Below the pieces are notes generated by a model. The model did not search any database, was not told the DNA's origin, and saw only the letters and a list, made by a program, of their open reading frames with translations. This document shows positions 1 through 5,095 of a DNA stretch of 7,011 bases, in pieces (positions within the stretch are counted from its first letter, which is position 1; the number at the start of each line of letters is the position of its first letter). A program made the position numbers and the translations under genes. This DNA comes from Desulfobacula sp. (GTDB lineage: Bacteria; Desulfobacterota; Desulfobacteria; Desulfobacterales; Desulfobacteraceae). The DNA lies in NCBI RefSeq assembly GCF_021107415.1, contig NZ_JAIOSW010000090.1, forward strand, positions 1-7,011, given 5' to 3'.

Positions 1-104
1 GCCAGCATCAGGACTTCACCTGTTTTATCATCCTGTGCAATGGCAGGAATCAATCCATTGCCCTTTTTAAAATCAAGCTTAAAATCAAAATCAAATTTTA
101 CCAT
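1..104 (-). CDS. hisI: Phosphoribosyl-AMP cyclohydrolase, 5' end only (HisI)
   Basis: HisI hydrolyses the purine ring of phosphoribosyl-AMP in histidine biosynthesis, in the cytoplasm. Only the first 34 codons are present; the rest lies beyond the left edge. Read from the ATG at 104, the peptide begins MVKFDFDF and continues with GLIPAIAQD and TGEVLMLA, the conserved opening of stand-alone HisI proteins. An AAGGAG lies 12 bases upstream of the ATG, a slightly long spacing. Two in-frame TTG codons lie closer to that site but would be too near it. The segment before GLIPAIAQD is a low-complexity Phe/Asp/Lys stretch encoded by short AAAATCAA-like repeats, and is probably a variable N-terminal tail. 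The gene is divergent from the methyltransferase-like gene. The catalytic Cys residues and metal site of the family are outside the window, so the identification rests on the N-terminal motif alone. Confidence 0.87.
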   Translation of the reverse strand, partial: MVKFDFDFKLDFKKGNGLIPAIAQDDKTGEVLML

Positions 105-145
105 GACCTGCAACAACTCCTTTAGAGTGTAATAATAAAAACTTA

Positions 146-176
146 ATTAAATAACCAATATTGTTCAAAAAGTCAA
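146..176 (-). promoter_or_regulatory. Possible sigma70-type promoter for hisI
   Basis: On the minus strand a TTGACT (171-176) and a TTTAAT (146-151) are separated by 19 bases, about 40 bases before the hisI ATG. Each hexamer matches consensus at five of six positions, but the spacing is long and the region is very AT-rich, so chance matches are likely. Confidence 0.27.
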
Positions 177-217
177 ATTTTAAAAATTGCAGATTCCTGG
201 ATTCCTCGGGCTTTTTA

Positions 218-247
218 TTGTACTATTGCATCCCTTTTGGATATGAT
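218..247 (+). promoter_or_regulatory. Possible sigma70-type promoter for the methyltransferase-like gene
   Basis: TTGTAC (218-223) and TATGAT (242-247) are 18 bases apart. Transcription would begin near 254-256, giving a leader of about 30 bases before the GTG at 287. This fits a coding start at 287 and argues against the TTG at 161, which would place the promoter inside the coding region. Confidence 0.4.
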
Positions 248-286
248 AATTTTACTTTTACAAAATTAATATCAAAGGAGAAGAGC

Positions 287-961
287 GTGATCCCTTGGGA
301 AGAGATTGACCGGGCCAAAGTCCCCGGACATGAAGGAGAAATAATTCTGCTGAAGCGAGGCTCGGAATTCTCCATCCGAACCGCAGGAACAGAGCTGATG
401 AACAGCCGCGTCCATGGTTCCGAAGATGCACTAGCTGAACTCACATGCCGCCGCATTAAACAAAAATCAGATATAAGAATTCTCATTGGCGGCCTCGGCA
501 TGGGGTACACACTGGCAGCCACACTTGAACAATCCAGGCCGAATACACGCATCATTGTATCGGAACTGATCCCGGCTGTGGTCCGGTGGAACCGAAAACA
601 TTTGGGCCACCTTGCCCGAATGCCGCTGGATGACTCCCGGGTATCTGTTAGAAAAGAAGATGTGGCAAATATCATCAGGGAAAAAAAATCTTTCTGGGAT
701 GCCATACTTCTTGATGTAGACAATGGTCCTGAAGGACTAACCCGGAAAGCCAATGACCGCCTTTACAGCAAATCCGGTCTGAGAACCTCCTTTTTTGCTC
801 TTTGTCCCGGAGGGATTCTGGCTGTCTGGTCTTCCAAAGAAGACCAGGCCTTTGCCCGGCGCTTAAAGCAGTGTGGATTTACGACCGAAACCATCACCGT
901 ACGAGCCCGCAAATCCGGAAAAGGCAGCCGGCACACAATCTGGCTTGCAAAAAAGCCCTGA
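287..961 (+). CDS. Spermidine-synthase-like SAM-dependent methyltransferase-fold protein
   Basis: This 224-residue protein has the class I methyltransferase (Rossmann) fold of the spermidine synthase superfamily. Motif I is ILIGGLGMG (about 65-73), the acidic residue after strand 2 is in SELIP (Glu93), motif II lies around DDSRVSVRKEDV (115-126), and the motif IV strand reads ILLDVDNGP (140-148). It lacks the N-terminal beta domain and the gatekeeping-loop pattern of true spermidine synthases, so SAM or decarboxylated-SAM binding is plausible but the acceptor is unknown. The N-terminal IPWEEI and ELMNSRVHGSEDALAEL segments are, from memory, conserved in a short family usually labelled 'spermidine synthase' without experimental support. 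The start chosen is the GTG at 287: it has AAAGGAG six bases upstream (274-280), and the protein family begins at IPWEE. An in-frame TTG at 161 would add 42 residues of AT-rich, unconserved sequence with no ribosome binding site. The gene ends in tandem stops (TGA, TAA) and converges on the ABC-F gene. Confidence 0.8.
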   Translation: MIPWEEIDRAKVPGHEGEIILLKRGSEFSIRTAGTELMNSRVHGSEDALAELTCRRIKQKSDIRILIGGLGMGYTLAATLEQSRPNTRIIVSELIPAVVRWNRKHLGHLARMPLDDSRVSVRKEDVANIIREKKSFWDAILLDVDNGPEGLTRKANDRLYSKSGLRTSFFALCPGGILAVWSSKEDQAFARRLKQCGFTTETITVRARKSGKGSRHTIWLAKKP

Positions 962-989
962 TAACACTGTATTTTTGAAAACCGATTGC

Positions 990-1018
990 TTGGTGCCCGA
1001 CCGGAAACCGCCAATTTT
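990..1018. terminator. Weak hairpin between convergent genes, possible terminator
   Basis: TTGGTG (990-995) can pair with CGCCAA (1009-1014) with one G-U pair. TTTT follows on the plus strand. An outer GAAAA (977-981) could also pair with TTTTC (1015-1019). The stem is short and the loop large. Its position, between the stop codons of the methyltransferase-like and ABC-F genes, is the main reason to consider it. Confidence 0.3.
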
Positions 1019-1032
1019 CGTTCAGATACTAC

Positions 1033-2658
1033 TTAAGCAGCTTTCCGGATCATGGCCTTTCGAGTTTTTGCAACTTCCGTACTTTTAATATATTCATCAA
1101 ACGTCATGAGCCGATCAATGACACCGCCGGGAATGATCTCGATAATCCGGTTTACCACGGTATTCACGAACTCATGATCATGGGAGGTAAAAAGAATCAC
1201 CTCCTGGAATTTGAGCAGGCTGTCATTTAAGGATGTGATCGATTCCAGGTCGAGATGGTTGGTGGGTTCATCCATCATCAGGACATTGGATTTGGAAAGC
1301 ATCATCCTTGAGAGCATGCAGCGAACCTTTTCCCCACCGGAAAGCACGTTGATTTTTTTTGTGGCCTCTTCCCCGGAAAAGAGCATGCGTCCCAGGAAGG
1401 TCCGGACAAAGTTCTCGGTCTCTTTGGGAGGAGCGAACTGCAGGAGCCACTCGATAAGGCTCAGGTCACCGTTGAAATAAGCACTGTGTTCCTTGGGAAA
1501 ATAGGAGTGGGTAATGGTGACTCCCCAACGGAAAGTACCGCTGTCCGGCTCCATCTCCCCTGCCAGGATTTGGAAGAGGGTAGTCCTGGCCAGGCTGTTT
1601 TGACCCATAAAAGCAATTTTATCCCCGGTGTTGACAACAAAACTTACGTTTTCCAATACCTTTTCACCATCGATAGTCTTGGTGAGTTCATTCACTTCCA
1701 GGATCACCTTGCCACAGGCTCTTTCCGGCGTAAAACAGACAAACGGATATTTTCTTGATGACATTGGCATATCTTCAATGGTGAGTTTCTCTAAAAGTTT
1801 CTTTCGGGAAGTGGCCTGCTTTGATTTGGAAGCGTTGGAACTGAACCGCTGGATAAAAGCCTTTAATTCATTGGCCCGGTCAGTGACCTTCCTGTTTTCT
1901 GCCTGTTTCTGCTTTAAATTCAGCTGGCTGGCCTGATACCAGAAATCGTAATTCCCCATGTACACTGCGATCTTACCAAAATCAATGTCTGCAATGTGGG
2001 TACACACCTGGTTCATGAAATGACGGTCATGTGATACCACGATTACCGTATTTTTAAACCGGTAGAGAAACTCCTCAAGCCAGGCAATGGATTTAATATC
2101 CAGGTTGTTGGTGGGCTCATCCAGAAGCAGAACATCCGGGTTTCCGAACAGGGCCTGGGCAAGAAGCACCCGCACCTTTTCCCCGCCCTCAAGTTCCTTC
2201 ATCTTTTTTGGGTGCAGCGCTTCGGCAATTCCCAGACTGTTTAAGAGAACGGCCGCTTCAGACTCTGCCTCATACCCATTCATCTCTGCGAATTCGACTT
2301 CAAGTTCACCTGACCTGATCCCATCCTCCTCGGAAAAATCGGGCTTGGCATAAAGCGCATCCCTTAATGCCATAATTTCATACAGTTTTTCATGACCCAT
2401 GATCACAGTGTTTAAAACCGTGTCCTCGTCAAAGGCAAAGTGATCCTGCCTTAAAACTGCTATTCGCTCATTAGATCCCACAGAGACGCTTCCCGAGTCT
2501 GATTCAATATCACCGGCAAGAATTTTCAAAAATGTGGACTTGCCTGAGCCGTTGGCACCGATGAGCCCATAACTATTGCCAGGAGTGAACTTTATATTAA
2601 CGTCTTTAAACAGAACCCTCTTACCATAGGCGAGGGTGACGTTGGTCGCACTTATCAT
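1033..2658 (-). CDS. ABC-F family ATPase, YbiT-like, with degenerate second ATP site
   Basis: ABC-F proteins are soluble twin-ATPase translation factors that bind the ribosomal E site; they are not transporters. The protein has 541 residues, close to E. coli YbiT (about 530). NBD1 has Walker A GANGSGKST (34-42), signature LEGGE (156-160), Walker B with DEPTNNLD (Glu181) and the switch SHD (His210). A linker (about 235-300) contains RFSSNASKSKQATSR, typical of the ABC-F interdomain region. NBD2 keeps LSGGE (439-443), DEPTNHLD (Glu464) and SHD (His493). Its Walker A, however, reads GQNSLARTT (352-360), with Lys replaced by Arg and two Gly lost, and the Q-loop region reads SYFPKEH, with Lys in place of Gln. 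The start at 2658 fits the family N-terminus (MISATNVTLAYG). AAAAGGA lies about 11 bases upstream. An in-frame ATG at 2679 would add seven residues and overlaps the stop of a possible leader ORF. A resistance role is possible for ABC-F proteins, but the YbiT type is usually a housekeeping factor. Confidence 0.93.
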   Translation of the reverse strand: MISATNVTLAYGKRVLFKDVNIKFTPGNSYGLIGANGSGKSTFLKILAGDIESDSGSVSVGSNERIAVLRQDHFAFDEDTVLNTVIMGHEKLYEIMALRDALYAKPDFSEEDGIRSGELEVEFAEMNGYEAESEAAVLLNSLGIAEALHPKKMKELEGGEKVRVLLAQALFGNPDVLLLDEPTNNLDIKSIAWLEEFLYRFKNTVIVVSHDRHFMNQVCTHIADIDFGKIAVYMGNYDFWYQASQLNLKQKQAENRKVTDRANELKAFIQRFSSNASKSKQATSRKKLLEKLTIEDMPMSSRKYPFVCFTPERACGKVILEVNELTKTIDGEKVLENVSFVVNTGDKIAFMGQNSLARTTLFQILAGEMEPDSGTFRWGVTITHSYFPKEHSAYFNGDLSLIEWLLQFAPPKETENFVRTFLGRMLFSGEEATKKINVLSGGEKVRCMLSRMMLSKSNVLMMDEPTNHLDLESITSLNDSLLKFQEVILFTSHDHEFVNTVVNRIIEIIPGGVIDRLMTFDEYIKSTEVAKTRKAMIRKAA

Positions 2659-2678
2659 TATTATTGTTTTCCTTTTCA

Positions 2679-2738
2679 TTAAATACAAAACCACAGGAAC
2701 AGAATCCTGTGGCTCAAAAATCGGCTGTACTCTATCAT
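2679..2738 (-). CDS. Possible 19-residue leader ORF upstream of the ABC-F gene
   Basis: An ATG at 2738 opens 19 codons (peptide beginning MIEYSRFL and ending LWFCI) that run through the leader hairpin. The TAA stop overlaps an ATG (TAATG, 2677-2681) in frame with the ABC-F protein. No good ribosome binding site is visible; an AAGGA is about 19 bases upstream, which is too far. The arrangement resembles leader peptides that control some ABC-F genes, but 19 codons can stay open by chance and expression is unsupported. Confidence 0.2.
   Translation of the reverse strand: MIEYSRFLSHRILFLWFCI
2687..2714 (-). terminator. Hairpin with T-tract in the ABC-F leader, candidate attenuator
   Basis: CCACAGGA (2691-2698) and TCCTGTGG (2705-2712) form a perfect 8-bp stem with a 6-base loop, extendable by a G-U and an A-U pair on the minus strand. 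In the direction of the ABC-F gene it is followed at once by TTTTGTATTT, the form of an intrinsic terminator. On the plus strand no T-run follows. No gene lies upstream on the minus strand within the window for it to terminate, so premature termination in the ABC-F leader is the best reading. The spacing to the ABC-F start (2658) is about 30 bases. Confidence 0.55.
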
Positions 2739-2778
2739 TTTTAGAAATGAAAAGAAATCCTTAAATTAAAAAAATTTT

Positions 2779-2807
2779 ATGACATCCTTAATATTTTAAA
2801 ATATACT
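2779..2807 (+). promoter_or_regulatory. Sigma70-type promoter for the kinase operon
   Basis: ATGACA (2779-2784) and TATACT (2802-2807) are 17 bases apart, and each matches consensus at five of six positions. Transcription would start near 2814, leaving a leader of about 70 bases. A second, weaker pair overlaps it: TTGAAA (2809-2814) and TATAAG (2833-2838) with an 18-base spacer. Both point towards the kinase gene. Confidence 0.5.
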
Positions 2808-2885
2808 ATTGAAAACATGATAACATCCTGAGTATAAGTAATGATCTCAAATAATGAGTCCTTATATTTTTCCAGGGCGGTATAA

Positions 2886-4811
2886 ATGAAATTGACGGAT
2901 AAACAATCAGCTCTTCAAGATGCACAGAACGCAGAAAAATCAGCCATACAATTGTACCAGAAAAGCCGTCTTGCACAAGAACGGCTCCGTACACTCTTAA
3001 AGTTCCTGCCTGACCCGGTATTTGCATTCACCCTTGACAATAAGGTTGAATACATCAATCCAGCCTTTGAAAGAGTCTTTGGATGGACCCTTAAAGAGAT
3101 AAAAGGGAAAAATATTAAATTCGTTCCCGATCACTTAATTGATCAGGCAAAACAGGGGATGAAACAATTGTTCAAAAATCAATCGGTTCTTGACTTTGAA
3201 ACCCAAAGATACACTAAAGACGGACGGATTCTTGATATATTGATTAATGGCTCAATTTTATATGACGAACATAATAAACCCATAGGACAGGCATTAATAC
3301 TGCGGGACATGACCGTTGAAAACCGTATGGCTAAAACCAATCAAATCATGTTCAGGATCTCTAAAGCGCTGCACCAATACCAGAAACTGGGAGATCTTAT
3401 CGCTCTTATCAACAAGGAGATACAAAAACTGGTATCTGTGGAAGGAGCTTTTATTCTGCTGGCAGATAAATCAAAAAAGCAACTCTATTTTTTTTCTGCC
3501 CAATACCGGAACCTGGAATCAGAAAAAAAATTCAAAAAAATCAGATTCCCAGCTGATCAGGGGGTTTCCGGACGTGTTTACAAAACTGGGAAACCCCTTC
3601 TTATTTCAGATGTTTCCAAATGCTCTTTTTTCCTGAAAAGGGTTGACGATGAGACCGATCTTGTAACAAGGGATATCCTGTCCGTTCCCATAAAGCTTAA
3701 AGACCGGACCATTGGCGTGGTTTCCGTTGTCAATAAAACCCTTGGAGAATTTGATAACACAGATATTGAACTTCTGAGCACTGTGACCAGTACGATTGCG
3801 CTGCCCATTGAAAATACCCGGATACATGAAGAATTACGCAAATCCTATGAAGAACTGAAAACCTTGAACCATGCAAAAGACAAGGTAATCAATCATCTTG
3901 CCCATGAACTTAAGACCCCTGTTTCAGTTTTGAGTGCCTCTATGAAACTTTTGGAAAAAAAACTGAACACCCTAGGCATAGAGAACCCTTTGATTGAAAA
4001 AATTTTCACAAGAGGACAAAGAAATCTTAACAGAATTCTGGACATACAATATAAAGTTGAAGATCTTTTAAGGAAAAAGGATTTTAAAGCATACCATATT
4101 CTTAACAAACTTCTTGATGCTTGCAAAGATGAATTAACAATCCTGATTGAAAGTGAAACTGAAAATATTGATATTATAAACAGGGTGCACAACACCATAG
4201 AAACCCTTTTCGGTCCTAAAAAAATCAAATCCCAATCTCTGCTTTTGGATGAATACCTGATAAACCTCATTGAACAGCTTCGGCCTGAATTCGGGCATCG
4301 AAAATGTCTGTTAAACATTCAGATTGACAAAAATATTACTGTTTATATTCCGCCTGAAATTCTTGACACCATAACAAGAGGGATCATCCGGAATGCATTT
4401 GAATACACTCCGGATGCAGGTAAAATTGATATTATTCTGAAAAACACAGAGAATTATCCGGAATTAATTGTCAGGGATTTCGGAATCGGATTTACCAAAG
4501 AAAAATTACACCTGATATTTGAAAATTATTTCACCCCCCCGGAATCTATAGATTATTCGACAAAAAAACCCTATGATTTTAATGCGGGCGGCAGGGGATT
4601 TGATCTTCTGAGAATAAAAATTTTTTCTGAGCGGTATCACTTTAAAATATGGATTGATTCAGACCGGTGCAAGGTTATACCAAAAGATAATGATATCTGT
4701 CCCGGTGATATTCACCTGTGCCGGGCTTGTACGACCATAGATGATTGTTTCAAATCAGGAGGCACTTCAATCCACATTAAATTTAACTCATCGAAAGAAA
4801 GAAAAAATTAA
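2886..4811 (+). CDS. Soluble PAS-GAF sensor histidine kinase with C-terminal Cys cluster
   Basis: This 641-residue two-component sensor kinase should autophosphorylate on His and pass the phosphate to an unidentified response regulator; none is encoded in the window. Order of parts: a short helical/coiled-coil N-terminus (1-38), a PAS domain (about 36-145, with DPVFAFTLDNKVEYINPAFERVFGW and a RDMT end), a GAF domain (about 160-312, with DQGVSGRVYKTGKPLLISDV), a helical linker, a HisKA H-box (HELKTP, His340), and an HATPase domain with N-box NAFEYTP (Asn503), DFGIG (531-535) and GGRGFDL (568-574). His340 to Asn503 is 163 residues, so there is extra helical sequence of about 50 residues (around 400-450) between HisKA and HATPase. 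Late in the ATPase domain, Cys595, 605, 612, 615 and 621 form a cluster (C-x6-C-x2-C-x5-C for the last four). I see no transmembrane segment or signal peptide, so it acts in the cytoplasm or on an anchor. The start at 2886 follows AGGG eight bases upstream. The stop overlaps the next gene's ATG. Confidence 0.93.
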   Translation: MKLTDKQSALQDAQNAEKSAIQLYQKSRLAQERLRTLLKFLPDPVFAFTLDNKVEYINPAFERVFGWTLKEIKGKNIKFVPDHLIDQAKQGMKQLFKNQSVLDFETQRYTKDGRILDILINGSILYDEHNKPIGQALILRDMTVENRMAKTNQIMFRISKALHQYQKLGDLIALINKEIQKLVSVEGAFILLADKSKKQLYFFSAQYRNLESEKKFKKIRFPADQGVSGRVYKTGKPLLISDVSKCSFFLKRVDDETDLVTRDILSVPIKLKDRTIGVVSVVNKTLGEFDNTDIELLSTVTSTIALPIENTRIHEELRKSYEELKTLNHAKDKVINHLAHELKTPVSVLSASMKLLEKKLNTLGIENPLIEKIFTRGQRNLNRILDIQYKVEDLLRKKDFKAYHILNKLLDACKDELTILIESETENIDIINRVHNTIETLFGPKKIKSQSLLLDEYLINLIEQLRPEFGHRKCLLNIQIDKNITVYIPPEILDTITRGIIRNAFEYTPDAGKIDIILKNTENYPELIVRDFGIGFTKEKLHLIFENYFTPPESIDYSTKKPYDFNAGGRGFDLLRIKIFSERYHFKIWIDSDRCKVIPKDNDICPGDIHLCRACTTIDDCFKSGGTSIHIKFNSSKERKN

Positions 4812-5053
4812 TGGAATTTGATTTAAAAGAGATATACCAGGAAAGCCCAAAAGCATTTAGAGATCTTATTATAATTTTTATTTTTGCGATGTTTGTTTTT
4901 CTATTGACTATAGCAGCCTCCTTTGATGCATTTGAAATGCTTGTTGAATGGTCCGAAAAATATGAAAAATTTGAAATTGATGAGATTTTTGTTTTACTTA
5001 ATATTACCCTGTTTTGCGACCCCATAAGTATTGCCATAACACATGTAATCTGA
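4811..5053 (+). CDS. Small membrane protein coupled to the kinase gene
   Basis: An 80-residue protein of unknown function. Its ATG overlaps the kinase stop (TAATG), with only a weak purine-rich upstream region (GAAAGAAAGAA), so translation probably depends on coupling. After an amphipathic start (MEFDLKEIYQESPKAFRD), residues about 19-37 form a clear membrane helix (LIIIFIFAMFVFLLTIA). Then come DAFEMLVEWSEKYEKFEIDE and a second, less regular hydrophobic stretch (about 59-80). From memory, a TM helix followed by D-x-F-E-x-L-x-x-x-S-x-x-Y-E-x-x-E-x-D-E and a second TM helix occurs at the N-terminus of several deltaproteobacterial sensor kinases. In those the second helix is longer and ends in an Arg/Trp-rich motif missing here. 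The gene ends in three consecutive in-frame stops (TGA TAA TAA). It may be a free-standing kinase anchor or a truncated remnant; I favour a real gene because of the coupling. Confidence 0.6.
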   Translation: MEFDLKEIYQESPKAFRDLIIIFIFAMFVFLLTIAASFDAFEMLVEWSEKYEKFEIDEIFVLLNITLFCDPISIAITHVI

Positions 5054-5095
5054 TAATAACCATTTAAAAAAATATTAAATTTTTTCCAGGGTGTT

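Noticed and set aside
81..100. Short AAAATCAA-like repeats near the hisI start
   Set aside because: Only two or three imperfect copies, explained by the Phe/Asp/Lys-rich N-terminal codons of hisI. Not a repeat element or operator that I can support.
223..753. Open frame on the minus strand opposite the methyltransferase-like gene
   Set aside because: It is Ser/Arg-rich and antisense to a gene with clear motifs. No family features and no ribosome binding site, so it is a shadow frame.
1628..1936. Plus-strand open frames opposite the ABC-F gene (also 1211-1480, 1486-1758 and 2087-2353)
   Set aside because: All are antisense to conserved ABC-F sequence, are Ser/Leu-rich and show no independent coding signal.
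3893..4318. Minus-strand open frame of 141 codons opposite the kinase
   Set aside because: Antisense to the HisKA region. Its composition is that expected from the reverse strand of helical kinase code.
5064..5086. AT-only imperfect inverted sequence before the PBP gene
   Set aside because: It has no GC pairs and would form an unstable stem. It is better explained by base composition than as a terminator between the small membrane gene and the PBP gene.
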